64,000 nt of DNA from Platycnemis pennipes (lineage: Eukaryota > Arthropoda > Insecta > Odonata > Platycnemididae): NCBI GenBank assembly GCA_933228895.1, contig OW121854.1, positions 11,535,131 to 11,599,130 of the forward strand, written 5' to 3'. The position numbers and the translations under genes are program-made. The notes under the pieces were generated by a model, which saw only the letters and a program-made list of their open reading frames with translations, was not told the DNA's origin and ran no database searches. Of the stretch, positions 49,566-62,061 are shown one piece after another. How positions within the stretch are numbered: the first letter of the stretch is position 1; every line of letters begins with the position of its first letter.

Positions 49566-50745
49566 AATAATAATAATATATTTATTTACTCCACAGTTTC
49601 ATACATATTTTTATACGGGTGATTTGGAGCTTTAGGCAGTCACGAAGGTGTCACCTGTGTGGAGACTGCCGTCCGTAACTAAATAGCATTGCTGGCAATT
49701 TACAAAAATCAGTTTTCCAAAGCATAAGAAAGAGAAAACAGCTTGCTAGGAACATTTAAGCTTTGCCCATAACATACATTTTTAATTTTTTGTACAATGA
49801 TAATAACATTTAGAGATAGTTAAGTACATTGTTGCAAAACATAATAGCTATATAATATTTCGTAATTGACAACATGATAAATCTCTCGAAGTTTGTTTCG
49901 TTACTGAATTTTCACCCAATTTTGTCTTTTTCATGTATATACATTAATAGTAATAATACATAAAACGTTAAGTTTTAATCTATTACTACTTTATTCATGA
50001 TATTCAGTGGGTATGATTAGACATAAGAAATTATTACAACTCTAATAGATTTTCAATTGTGGCATGTGACAATATCCATTCTTTTAACAACCTGAAAGTT
50101 TTGTTTATATTAACTGTATTATTGATATGTTCCGGTACAAAGTTGAATATTTTAGGGCCTACAAATACAAAGGATCTCTTATACAGAGTGAGATTTGGTT
50201 TCGGAGGTCTTATAACTCGTTTTCTTCTTAGATCATATACATGGTCACTTCCGGTTTTCGCGGGCAAATTGCCACTCTTTAAGTAAAACATTTTTACACT
50301 TTAAAAATAAACATATGTTTTATGGGTAGAAGCTGTAATTGAACAAATATTGGGTATGTATGTTCACACTTCTTACTATTTGTTATAATTATATCTTTTT
50401 CTGCATTGAAACGACCGGCAGCAGGGAATTATTGTAATCTCCTCCCCAACAAATCAGTCCGTACCCTAATCTCGAACCTACAAGTGCTTCGTATAGAGTT
50501 TTTTGGAATGGTAAAGGACATCGAATGAAGTACAATTTAGAAGCATAGTAACGGAGAGTTTTTGCTAGTTCATTTATATGGTTTTTCCATTTTATAAATC
50601 TGTCAATGGTGATACCCAAATATTTTATGCGATCTACTTGGTCGATATTTTTACACCCGCAACCCTGTTTCGACCAGGCTACATCCAAGTCCAATGAAAA
50701 CGTTCTCCGTGAAGAGAGGGTGGACTGAAGTAACAACAGTTAAAG
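49566..50745 (-). mobile_element. Non-LTR retrotransposon 3' fragment, different clade
   Basis: Minus strand: VDRIKYLGITIDRFIKWKNH, LYEALVGSRLGYGLICWGGD, then separately GPKIFNFVPEHINNTVNINK and FRLLKEWILSH. The 3' end is TTATTATTATTAC preceded by ACTCC-TGTGGAG, a (TAA)n-type tail. Its order of motifs is that of an RT C-terminus, but the sequence is unlike families A and B. Confidence 0.75.
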
Positions 50746-51124
50746 GTTTCGATTATCCGATGGGCCGTCCCTGAAAATGGAGACCCTGTCGGATGGCGTG
50801 GGAAGTTCCTTCATTCCTGGATCCGCCCCTAAGTCGCTCCGGATACACGCGAACTTAATCGCCTCCCTCTTCCCCCGCCCGTAATGTTTGCATCAAATTC
50901 AGCGCTGTGTGTTGGACGTGATTACCTGCGGTTTGAATTAGGGGTAAAGGCCTTTAGTTGGAAGTTGGTTTTCATGTTGGAGGAGTAGGAGTTGAGGGCG
51001 AGATGGTGTTGTAAACAGCGACTGGGAATGCATGACAGGAATGTGCGGAGGTAAGGCCTCCGTCAGTCAACCATCTGAAGTTTGCTGTGACGCCGCTCTC
51101 CACTCGACTGTATTTTCCAAAAAT

Positions 51125-51815
51125 AAAGTTCAGTATCAGTGAATCAAGTGAAGAGATGTATAGACACATCCGGGAAATATGCGGCCGAGCGAAGAGAAAG
51201 CTAGAATTTATAAAAAGAGTAAGTACTAGGGAAATGTGATGAGAGGACAAAAGAGCGATGTTACTTTTCACTAGTTAGGCCCCACCTTGAGCATGCAGTC
51301 AGTGTATGGGACCCTAATGAATTAGGTTTGATCAGAGAACTAGACAGTATGCAGCGTAGAGCAGCTAGGTTCGTTAAAAGGTGTTACGATAGGTTGAGCA
51401 GTGTTTCAGAATTAATTCTAGAATTAGAATTGGAATCATTATCAAAGCGTAGGTTAAGGTACAGATTAAATCTATTAGAGAAATTTAGATCGGATAGCTA
51501 TACTGAAGATGTCAGGCACATATTTAAAAAAGCCAGCGTATTATGCTAGAGTCGACCAGAAAAATAAGATTAGAGAGATAGATTGTCGTACCGATAGATT
51601 CAAAATGGCAATTTTCCCCCGTACTATAAGAGAACAGAATAGGCATTAAAGCAAAGGGATAGGTAGGGGCAATATTTTACTGTAGTCTGTAGTGCATGAT
51701 ACATGTATTAATCCCTTAATTACTATATATGCTAACAATCTAGTTGCATGAGACCCTATAGTTGCCTGTTTGCATGTCGGTAATAAAATCTTTGTGATCT
51801 TCACCCCCTAGGGAA
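51125..51815 (+). mobile_element. Family A fragment, second subfamily
   Basis: Relic reads IRELDSMQRRAARFVKRCYD, RLSSVSELILELELESLSKR and RRLRYRLNLLEKFRSD, then IDCRTDRFKMAIFPRTIREQ. The 3' hairpin is degraded (CCCCCTAGGG). Confidence 0.8.
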
Positions 51816-52097
51816 AACTCTTAAGTACAGAGCATGTAAAGGAAGACTAATCGCAGTATAATGAAAGCAGTAAAAGAAGAACGGCACAATAGGGTCACCG
51901 AATAAGAGTGATATTATTTTTAGAAAGTAAGTGTACCGGCAGAATTTTCTTTTTTTCGCCAGAAATGAGGACGAAATTTGTATGGATGCTTTGGGACGCA
52001 GCTTCCGTCCTACCGCTGTCGTCTGCTGGAGACGCCAAAACCAAGGTCCCTGGTTCTATTCTGCCCCGGTCCTGCTATTGCGCAGTCAGAAGTATGC

Positions 52098-52629
52098 TTT
52101 GATCAGAGAACTAGACAGTGTGCAGCGTAGAGCAGCTATGTTCGTTAAAAGGTGTTACGATAGGTTGAGTAGCGTTTCAGAATTAATAAAAGAATTAGGG
52201 TGGGAATCATTATCGGAGCGTAGGTTAAGGTACAGATTAAATCTATTCGAGAAATTTCAATCGAATAGCTTTACTGAAGATGCTAGGCACATATTAAAAA
52301 CACTAGCGTATTATGCTAGATTCGACCAGATAAATAAGATTAGAGAAATAGATTGTCGTACCGATATGTATATTCAAAATGGAATTTTCCCCCGTACTAT
52401 AAGAGAACAGAATAGGCAGCATAGCAAAGGGATAGGCTGGGCAAATATTTTAGAGTAGTCTGTAGAGCATGATGCATGTATTAATCCCTTAATTACTATA
52501 TATGCTAACAATCTAGTTGCATGAGACCCTATAGTTGCTTGTTTGCATGTTAGTAGTGCATGTTTGGTGAAATTCGCCCCCTGCCACACACCCTCGCGGT
52601 GGCTTGCAGGGTATCACGTAGATGTAGAT
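52098..52629 (+). mobile_element. Family A fragment, second subfamily
   Basis: Relic reads IRELDSVQRRAAMFVKRCYD, SELIKELGWESLSERRLRYR, FEKFQSNSFTEDARHILKTL, and IFPRTIREQNRQHSKG. Ends with hairpin CCCTGCCACACACCCTCGCG...GCAGGG and TATCACGTAGATGTAG. It has no stop from 52085 to 52456. Confidence 0.85.
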
Positions 52630-52999
52630 TGTAGTAAAGTCATAAAGGTTAGGTGGCCTTAACCGGTGTACACATGTATCTCAGCAGTGCCTATTACGAA
52701 GAAATCGTACAAGAATTACCAGGTGTTAGCTCTGCTCTAGTAATCTTCATTTTTCTCAACTTATTTAGCTGGTTTTAGCGTTCGGTAGCGATACTTGGAT
52801 TACTATATCGTCACTTTTACCGCATCTGCTATTCTCTTTGAGCGTGAGTGTCGTACGAGGACCTAAGATTTATCCAGAGTTACGGCAATCAGTTGGCTGT
52901 GATGAAATCTGGACCTAGTAGTATAGAAGGAATATAGATGAGTGAGACAAGGTTAAATTTTTATTTTCAGTTTTCTGTGCTTGAATTGGTGTTAACATT

Positions 53000-53855
53000 T
53001 AAAAAATGTAGATATTTGGAAAAATATCCGATTTTGGAATACCTTGAACTTGAGAACTAAGGGAGTCGTTGACCTTGACTCTCCTAAGAATGTATGGGAA
53101 CTAGAGGCCCAACAAAGTAAGTGGGGAAGGATGTCTGGCCTGCCATCTACATTATGGAAATGGAAGTTGAATTCAAGTCAGGATTGTGTAATTTTGGGTA
53201 ATGGCCGATGCTTTTTTCAAAGTGCAAGTTTGGTGGAAGTTTCCTTGTATCGATTCGCGATGATTAGGAATCACGCAGTCGAATTTCGATCGATTCGGAA
53301 CGTGATTTTTTTATGAATCGCGAGGTGATGAGCAAGACTTCAGGTGGGCAGTCCTCGCAGTCGCGCCATTTAGAGCCCCCATAATGCCTCGCGCCTTATT
53401 CAGATACCAATTGGCGCCGTCTGCCTCGACAATGAAGACATTTGACGACTCGGCATGCTAACAATCTTGCTTCCCTACGCTCTGACGTCACCGCTGTAGG
53501 CAGTCTTTCGATAATTTCGACCGCTTTCTGAATAGGGCCCCGAAACAGCCTTCGGTCTCTTCACGGACTTCCATTTCCGCTTCCGACCGATTTCCGAGCG
53601 GGGAGGGCCTGGATGAAATTTTTCCTTGCGCAAACGCTCGAGGAAGTTTTAATTTTACACTTCATTTTTTGCGTGCAGAGATATATCGTCAATAAATTGT
53701 GAAGGTTGAGGGTCATCTGTCTGAGTTAACCTCAATGTTATTGAGCCTCTTTGGTGAAAACTATGGACATTTTCACTCTCTTTATAGCGAGGTAATTTCT
53801 AGCTCCTATTTGATTATTATTAGGATTAGGAAGTCGATTAGGTAGTGGCTCTTAA
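53000..53855. other. Intron, nothing recognised
   Basis: One frame (53044-53316, +) has no homology. The 53340-53640 stretch is G+C-richer. Confidence 0.4.
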
Positions 53856-54383
53856 GCAGCGTTTACACGTAGCAGTTGACTGCTATGGCAGTCGCGATAT
53901 GCGCGATATATCTATATCGCTACTGCTATGATGCGTCTGCACCAACTTCTATGCAGCTCAAAGCCGCTATTTAGGCGACATAACAAATTAAAAGTTTTAT
54001 TTCAATAGTGATTGATGCTAAAATTTTCATGAAATTCTTCATGCAATAATTTCCATTGACGATTATCTTTTGTTCCCATTCTTTAAAGAGAAGAATCTCC
54101 CCTTTGGGAAGGGATATCCTTTTTATTATATCAAAATTGCCGGCATTAGACGTCGTGTATTGCTTTCCGTTGGCGATTGTTGCGATTGTGTTGGATACAT
54201 TTCCGCTGGAAAGTAGACGGACTTCAAGTTTGCTAATAGCTCGAACTAGGATCGATAGTGTTCGAACTGTGTCCAGTATCGACCTGAACTCGCATCGCAG
54301 TTGCTATTTACACATGCGAGTGGGGCTTAACAGTCGTTAGCAGTTGACTGTCATAGCAGTCAACTGCTACGTGTAGACTCACC
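53856..54383. mobile_element. TTAA-flanked MITE with TAGCAGTTGACTGCTA ends
   Basis: GCAGCGTTTACACGTAGCAG at the left and, reversed, GGTGAGTCTACACGTAGCAG at the right begin long inverted repeats that continue TTGACTGCTATG. TTAA lies at 53852-53855 and 54384-54387. Its inside shares AGGATCGATAGTGTTCGA with the 30.6 kb remnant. No transposase. Confidence 0.75.
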
Positions 54384-54387
54384 TTAA

Positions 54388-54902
54388 TGATGGAATCTAC
54401 TCGCGTCCAGAAAGTGAATATCGAATCGAATGTCTCTGTCCTTCATGCTGCTCGAAGCCTTTTACACGCAGAGCTCATCCCTGAAAGTAGCCGTTGGCAT
54501 TTGCGCTGTCCTCCGCACTTCGCCGTGTCGAGGGCAGAGGTCGCACCGATCGATCCGTGGAAGCAATCGATTCCCCTGATCCGCGCGATTGACGTCACCG
54601 AGGAACGACGTGGAATGTCGATCATTCTTATATTGCCGCCCCTTCCTTAATGGGACGATTGCCACATTCCTCCGACCCTTGAGACGCGGATCTTGAAGAC
54701 CGATTGTTGACACCTTTTGAGACGCGGCTTCTGCTTGTATGTACCTGGCGTTGAGGGAGGGTTATCGACGGAACCAAGGCTTCCTTTGCCACTGCCACCC
54801 TCCAATCCTCACGCACTTGTGTAAGTGATTGGTTCTTCGACTGCGCAGGTTATGTCGCGCCTATAGAAACTTTAACCTGGATATGCACGAAGTATATATA
54901 TC
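54388..54902. other. GC-rich intronic stretch
   Basis: Open frames on both strands without homology; ends before the next family A copy. Confidence 0.4.
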
Positions 54903-54904
54903 CC

Positions 54905-55497
54905 TATAATATATCCCTACGAAATCGGTCTAAATAACGAACTTGAACGTGTGCAGCGAAGATCGGCAAGATTTGTAAAGGGACGGTATGATAACCTTAC
55001 TAGCGTAACCAGTCTATTAAATGAATTAAATTGGGAATCATTGTCAGATCGCAGGTTGAAATTTAGACTTAATCTCTTAAACAAATTCCAAGACCATTTT
55101 TCAGTGATGCTGTTAAAAATATTTTGCGGACCCCAACTTACTATGGTAGACTGGACCATAATCATAAAATTAGAGAAATAGATTGCCGAACTGACAGATT
55201 CAAAATGTCCCTTTTTCCTCGTACAATTAGGGATATGAATAGCGGTAAATATGTCCAATACGAGTGATTGAATCCATAGCATAGGTAGTACCATGTTGGT
55301 GTAAGGACTTGAAGATAACCCAACTAACAGCACGTTTTTGCATGCGTAGTTTGCTTTTTTATCTTTTTTAAATAGCGTAGTTTTGAAAAATTACTGATCC
55401 TTTTTTTATGCATGATATGTAGTGCATGTTTGGTGAGAGTTTACCCCCTGCCACACACCTTTATGGTGGCTTGCAGGGTATTATGTAGATGTAGATG
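54905..55497 (+). mobile_element. Family A non-LTR fragment
   Basis: Relic reads QRRSARFVKGRYDNLTSVTS then DRRLKFRLNLLNKFQDHFSV, and after a frameshift TDRFKMSLFPRTIRDMNSGK. Ends with hairpin and TATTATGTAGATGTAGATG. Confidence 0.85.
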
Positions 55498-56521
55498 AAG
55501 GAAACGTTCATGCTGTATTCTGGCGGGAATCGATTCTGCGGGCTGTGAAGACGGAACGTTTCCTGAAGTCGGGGACTACCATAGCTCCCATCCTTCCAGA
55601 TACTGTCTGGATTTTAGGCCGGGTTTACGAATCGGAGAGCATTTTAAAAACATTACACTTATTTCATGTTGAGTGTATGTACAATTGAATGCTTTACCCT
55701 GGAATTGGGTTTAGCCATGTTTAGATTATATTCGAAATCGTTATTGCAAAGCGTGAAAGAAAATGTACTCCTTGATGTTTTCCCAAGCAAAGGGGAAGTT
55801 AAGAGCTATCTCACCTAATTTTCTATTCAGTTTAGGACGTGGGCATTAAATAGCGAGGTAGTGTTCTTTTGTCTGTGATTAAATGTTAATATTTTGAATG
55901 AAATGTAAATATTTTAGCTATATGATTGAGCTCTTCCTAACAGTTCCACGCTCGTCTACTAAATGAGCATCAGAAGCCTTCGTCCTCATCAATAGAGGCT
56001 CAACTCTCGCTTGTGGGTTCGCCAGAAGGGAGGGTTCTCTGAGGCCATAGTTGTGAAAAGGTCATGCCCTCATATTGGGGCTGGTTTGGAAACTCCGTAA
56101 CCGATAATCCGGAGTTATTCGGTTGAAATGACATCAATATCGGAGATTGATTATTGGGAAGTCAATGTACATTGAGCGTCAGTATTTCAGTGTTCGTTAT
56201 TGGAACCAATAATGCAGTATTACTCTGTTGATATGTCGGTTTTCAGTATTGGACCATATTTAGCAAATGGGAGCCTTCCTTGATTTCCAGTGTTCCTTCG
56301 TATTCGCTAAGAAAGCGGCTCTTCAGAAGTCTTGGTACCAATTGTTTTTCTTTCGTGGAAGTTCCTTTACCTCTCATACCCAGGTGTTAAAACCTTTTTC
56401 TTACCTGAACCAATGCCTGAGAGGCTACAGCCTAATCGTTCTTCGCTTTATTTGCTCTCCTTTGCATTGCATGATAAGTTCTAGAATTTCATGAGATATT
56501 ATGGTGTTTCGAATTCTGTAA
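55498..56521. other. Intron, nothing recognised
   Basis: No element ends or homology recognised. Confidence 0.4.
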
Positions 56522-57317
56522 AGGCCGTTGTACAGGGTACAATTTCTTGTTCAAAAACTTGTACAATGCGCAAATTGTATCGTGTACGAGATGTTCGTAC
56601 AATTTCTTGTACAATAAATTAGATCATGCTCTATATTATTGGATGAAACCGACCAAGATCCACTCCGTAGCTTCTGCGCATGACATGTGACGGTAGTGAT
56701 GCGTCCGTTTAGTATTCGTAAGGTTGAGTTCTGTGTTTGCGATCACTTTTATTCCTATTAGCGTGGCAAAACTTCTATTTTTGTTGTACATATCGTGGTA
56801 TTCTTTGTTGCTTCCATATATGATATTCTTTGTTGCTTCCATATTTTGATATTCGTCGGTCGCGTCGGAAGTGTTCTATTTCTCAAAAGATGAGTTGGAC
56901 ACACTGGCAAACATTAAACCTCAATGAAATTAAGATGACGTTATTGAACCAAAAATAAATATATGCAACAAGCGAAAACATGATGTTTGGACGATAAATG
57001 ATGGGTTTCATGAGCCGATGAAAGAGTGCAAGTAACCAATCGTAAAATTTCATTTTATTAATGCTAGGATTAATGGTAGCAAATCATTGTAACCCAACTA
57101 TGGCAGTATTTTCGAAGTACCATCGTCATCGGATATCGCGATTCAGTTGTTCGACAGAAAACGATATCTGCGCATGTTATTGGCACACAGATTGCATGAA
57201 AATCTATGATCGTGAACGACCGTGAACCAACTTCTTGTACAATACCTTGGTCAAATCTCGCCGTTCAATTTATGGTACAAGATCTTGTACAACAAATTGT
57301 ATCGTGTACAACGGCCT
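56522..57317. mobile_element. Harbinger-like MITE, complete copy
   Basis: Left AGGCCGTTGTACAGGGTACA and right TGTATCGTGTACAACGGCCT are imperfect inverted ends, flanked by TAA on the left and TTA on the right (TWA type). Internal TTCTTGTACAA/TTGTACAAGAA motifs abound. It is homologous to 10848-11460 and shares terminal style with the 237-bp MITE at 20081. Confidence 0.78.
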
Positions 57318-57599
57318 TTATGGTTAACATGAAACATTTGAAAATCTTCCTCGTGGAGAGGGAGATTTTCAAATTCAGTTTGTAGGTCGACATTTTGTCT
57401 CACAATCAGTCGGTACTCGCCCTCTGAATTTTGACGGGGGCCTAGAAACTTTAAAGAGAAGATATTTTCCGTTACACGGATTTTTGCAATCTACCCGTGG
57501 TGTGTGATTGCCAATTATTCGGCGGCATGTAGAGCTTCTGGGGATAGTACTGTAGTGGCAGATTTTGTCCTGCCATGAGCTTGGTCTAGATTGATTCAC

Positions 57600-58070
57600 G
57601 GTGGATATAACAGATTGAAGTGCAGTTTCCATGCGCGTGGACTGATGTTTTAGAGCTTCTTGTATGATGTGCGAGTTAAAGGAGATGATCACCCCGAGAT
57701 ACTTGAAGTAGGTCCAACATTTGATGTTCCCGTATGTGAAGGAATTTGACAGGATTGTGACAGTTTCATCGTTTCTGTTTATTCTAGGGAAATCTTGAAC
57801 ATGTGGTTTCGGCTCCTTATTTCAAAGTATTCACCTGTGTTCTAGTGGTGTTGAGATTGTCTGCAGCTAGGTCATCTGCGAACGCAAGAATATCAGTGGT
57901 AACTGCTTTCAACATTGCAGTGTTCCCATATTTTGGATTTCCATGCCCACTGCGATAATGTTCCATATTTCGGTAGTCTAATAAAAGGGTTATACCTGAC
58001 TCGTTATAGCTGCTGTAAATATCTATTTTGACATTCAAAGGACACAAAAGTGGAGAGAGCATTACAGATG
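57600..58070 (-). pseudogene. Non-LTR RT fragment (third or fourth family)
   Basis: Minus strand reads TTDILAFADDLAADNLNTTR (FADD catalytic box) and, downstream after frame changes, YFKYLGVIISFNSHIIQEAL then KHQSTRMETALQSVI. This is the expected order of RT motifs C and E. Stops intervene. Confidence 0.65.
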
Positions 58071-58504
58071 ACGATAACTAGGGCATCAAATAGGGATAAG
58101 AGATGAATCCCTCATGGCTGACGCATAAGACTTCAAAATCTTATTGTTTTCTTCTGAGAGAGTGAAAGAGTTCGTAAGAAGTGCACTTAATGAAATTCCC
58201 GCCCCCTATGGAGAGAGATGGTCTACTTGACTAGTACTCTTGAGCTAGCTCTGGTGTAGCGAATGCAATGGTCTGCCGAAGATATATGTGATCAGCATCT
58301 AGTAAACGGTATTGGGCATTTAATTTTCCGGTATCGAAATTTCAGTATTTGAAACCATATAATCGAGAACCAATTTTCATATTGCAATACGCCCGCCCGC
58401 CTGTGCTTTTCTGTGTTGGGGAGGGAATTTTTTCCTTTTGAGAATATGACATCCAGCGAAATGTTAGGAATTCGTGAGAGTAGAAACCACATGTATATCA
58501 AATC

Positions 58505-59330
58505 ATCGTCACAATTTAACTGTCTCCCGATTAGTTTGACGTAGCTCTCCACTCTACGCCTCGTACTTTTCTTAACCTCTTCTTTTGAACACAATTCTTC
58601 TCTTTCGCACACTTCACTACTGCCTTCACTTTCCGTTCTTCCCATTAACTTTTCCCTTGATAATTATCTTCATCAGGCCATCATGTCTCAAGTTATGGCC
58701 GTAAAGATTGTCCCGTCTTCTTTTTAAAGTTTTCGGGAGACTTCTCTTTTCTCCCACTCTTCATAGGAATGTTTTATTTGTCAGTTGGTCGATCCATTTC
58801 ATCTTCGTTATTCTTCTGTAGCATCACATTTCGAATGCTTCCAACCTTGACTTCTATGTAGATGTTATCGTCCAAGCCATGAAAAAGTGTGATCCAAGTT
58901 TATGTTGTGATGAATTGTTCCCTTACTTCCGTGCTTGTATTTTCAGTTTTATTTAAATTTATCTTTCGTTGGAATGCTCTCTTCGTACTGGCTATTCTAC
59001 TGACTATTTCTGTCTAGCTTCGTTTATCGCTGGTTACTCGGCTTCCCAAATGTCAAAACTCTTTTCACCTTTTCTGCATTTTGTTTCCCGAGTTCAACGT
59101 TGGTCTTGGTCACTTCTATTCCACTGCATACCGTTAACTATATTTTCTATTTGAAGTTGTATATCGGATCAGTATCTTTTCTAGGTCTACTAGCCTTCTA
59201 TAAGTCATTTTCTGTCTCAGGCATGACCACTATGTCATCGGCGAATCGCAGCATGCTGATTTTCTCCCTGTGGCTTTCATTGATGACTTTCTCGAGATAG
59301 ACATTGAGTACGGAAGATATTGCGCAATGA
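58505..59330 (-). mobile_element. Family B non-LTR fragment, old diverged copy
   Basis: Minus strand: LRFADDIVVMPETEN (motif C, FADD), TKTNVELGKQNAEKVK, then decayed homologues of YQKKNLLTAG and EAFEMW, and LKRRRDNLYGHNLRHDGLMK. Many stops. Extends further 5' than the other family B copies, reaching the RT active site. Confidence 0.75.
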
Positions 59331-59569
59331 TATCCCTCTCCTTTCTTCATTCTTGGTTCAAGAAGCTTGGTCCAATTTAATCATAGACCATAGTTTTTAA
59401 TACAAACTGGGGATCATTCTTCGTATACTCTTCATACGCAACTTTCATTTAATATCCTGAGTATTGAATTCCAATCCACGATGCAAAATACCTTTTCCAA
59501 ACCCACAAACGCAACGAATATTAGTATTAATGAAAGAAGTACCTACATATATTTTATTCTATAACTTCT

Positions 59570-59604
59570 ACCAAGGTTTCAGCACCTCACGCCATCATCA
59601 GGCT
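59570..59604 (-). ncRNA. Hammerhead-ribozyme-like core, copy 5
   Basis: Minus strand: GCCTGATGA (exact CUGAUGA box), a short stem GGC/GCT, GAAACC, then TTGGTA, where ACC/GGT could form stem III with A as cleavage base. AATAAAATATATG follows as in Penelope ends. Boundaries of the host element are not visible. Confidence 0.45.
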
Positions 59605-60584
59605 AATAAGAGTAGTATGTTCTTCTCCATGCTGTTCTCTGTAAGCAGCCTGAGGGCCAGAATCGCTTGTCTATATATCCTTGCCCTTTCTTAAGTCAAA
59701 TTGGTTCTCGTTCAAGAACTCCTCATTCTTTCCTTTTCTGCATTTATAGATGATTCATACAGAGTTGAAAGAACAATAAATTTCTTGGATTCCACGTGGT
59801 AAAGAGTGAATTGAGCAATGGAATTTAGGACAAGAATGAGGAAATATAACCGACGTAACAATAGTTATGAATACGCATGTTCAAGTGAGGAGGGCAGCAG
59901 TGTGCGTCTCCAAACGTTTGACGCTCATCCATCGACCTCTTAAGACTTCGTTTTGGATCGCGGCCAAGATCAAGTTGAGTGCCCCGTCTCAACAATCAGG
60001 CGCGTGCGCGGTGGGATCGAATATTGTCATCGCCGTCCGACTGAGAAGGAATTGGATGGCTGCTCTTTCGTAAGCCGTTGAGTGAGTCGGAGGTCCGACA
60101 CGCTAAGCCCCAGACGGAGAAGACCTGAGAGGGGGCCGGCGAACCGAAGACGGCGGCGGCAGTGTTTCGCCACCGAGGGGAACTCTGGGAAACACCCCCC
60201 ACCAACCTCCCCCCCGCATTGCATTCTGGGAGTGGCGCACGCTAGTGTCCGACTCAAGGCCAATGGCAGTCACGCCTCTCGATAGGACCTCCAGAGATAC
60301 AGCCGTTATTCCACCGGTTGCGACACATGCCTCTCCTGCTTGCGCTGAGCAGGCTTCCAATCAATTACCGCGGATTATTCATACATACATATACTCCCGG
60401 AGAGAGAGAGAGGGTCGGTTGATATTGGCTGCATTTTCACGAAAATAATGCCAAGATGTGAGAAAAAGATGTTGGTAAAAATCATCTTCTGATGTTTGGT
60501 CAAATTTTTCTGCATGAAGTTGAAGAGTGTGAAGCGTTTCTTTCCGATTTCGGCCTTGGAGGCTGCTGGGCACAGGGGACCGGT
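59605..60584. other. Intron, partly GC-rich, nothing recognised
   Basis: 59880-60360 is CpG-rich with overlapping open frames on both strands; no homology recognised. Confidence 0.4.
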
Positions 60585-61177
60585 TTCATCTACACATAAA
60601 TCTACACGATACCCTGCAAGCCACCGCGAGGGTGTGTGGCGGGGGGTGAAGATCACCAAGCATGCACTACTAACATGCAAACTAGTAACTATAGGGTCTC
60701 ATGCAAGTAGATTGTTAGTATCTATAGTATTTAAGGGGTTAATACATGTATCATGCACTACAGACTACTCTAAAATATTTCACCTACCTATCCCTTTGCT
60801 ATGCGTCCTATTCTGTTCTCTTATAGTACGGGGGAAAAATACCATTTTGAATCTATCGGTATGACAATCTATCTCTCTAATCTTATTTATGTGGTCGAAT
60901 ATAGCATAATACGCTGGTGTTTTTAACATGTGCCTAACATCTTCAGTAAAGCTATCCGATTGAAATTTCTCTAATAGATTTAATCTGTACCTTAACCTAT
61001 GCTCTGATAATTGTTCCCGCCCTCATTCTTGTATTAATTCTGAAACACTACTCAACCTATCGTAACACCTTTTAACGAACCTAGCTGCTCTACGCTGCAC
61101 ACTGTCTAGTTCTCTGAATCAACCTTATTCATTCGGATCCCATACACTGGCTGCATACTAAAGGTGGGGCCTAATCA
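60585..61177 (-). mobile_element. Family A fragment, second subfamily
   Basis: + strand ATCTACACGATACCCTGC then the hairpin with CCACCGCGAGGGTGTGTGG. The minus-strand relic matches the 52.1 kb copy, including CGAACCTAGCTGCTCTACGC reversed. Frameshifted. Ends at 61177 against CAGGGGCGTCGGAA. Confidence 0.83.
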
Positions 61178-61280
61178 GGGGCGTCGGAACTATTTTCGCT
61201 GGTAGGGGCCAACCTTAAAAAGGTCCCGGTTCTTAACAAAAGGGCCCGGCTCCTATGAAAAGGGCCCGCATATTTTTTGT
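61178..61280 (+). mobile_element. Possible hAT-like terminus
   Basis: CAGGGGCGTCGGAACTATTT and repeated AAAAGGGCCCGGCTCC/AAAGGGCCCGC. CAGGGGCGT is a common hAT end. The other end was not found. Confidence 0.35.
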
Positions 61281-62061
61281 GGATAGGAGGGGGAAGAGAC
61301 TAGAATTCCGCTAAATGTGCATATGAAGGTGGTAGAATATGCGTCAGAAGGGAAAAGGAAAGCTGGAAACAGGTGAAATTTAATTTTTATTAATAAAGAC
61401 TCACTATTAAAGAAGAATTGGTGTTATTGACGTCGATGAATGATATGTATCACTGTCTTTACCGAATTGTTACCTAGGGAATGTTTCCAACATTATCTGT
61501 CGCCCATGTCTATAGGTAAACCAACACATAGTCGGAGATCGATTAAGAATTCCCTGAAGCAAGATTTTACGTCGTTCCTCAACTCCTGAATGTATTTATA
61601 TAAGTTATGTTCTGTCTGACAATTTATCAAATATATTCTCACAGTGAAAAGAAATAGACGAGGTAACTCTTGAAATTACTAGCTGTACACTTGGTCTTGA
61701 ATTTCTTTTGGACCTGGAGATTTATTTGATATATCTCTTTTTATAAATCCTAGCGCTCTCTTCGCTCGGTCGCATATTTCTCGGATTTTTCAAAATACGT
61801 ATTGATGTTTCCCCCTTGAAATTGACCGAGTAGAGACCGAGAGTGATGTTGATTCTTTTTTTTTGTGCTGTAAATCTCAGAGGCAAATTTAGAGTATGTT
61901 TTCGACCCCCCGCATTCAGTTTCGATCGCTTTGAAGGCGGCGAGGGATCGGCTGTTGAACTTCCGTTGTACATCTATTACAGTACAGGCCTCTTTCCGCA
62001 CTTGACTCCAGAAAATCCGCCAATGCCGGGATTCTGACGCCGAGGATGCTCCGCTTTCGAC

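Noticed and set aside
57817..58062. Novel gene candidate on the minus strand
   Set aside because: Contains ILAFADDLA, a reverse transcriptase catalytic box, so it is a retroelement relic.
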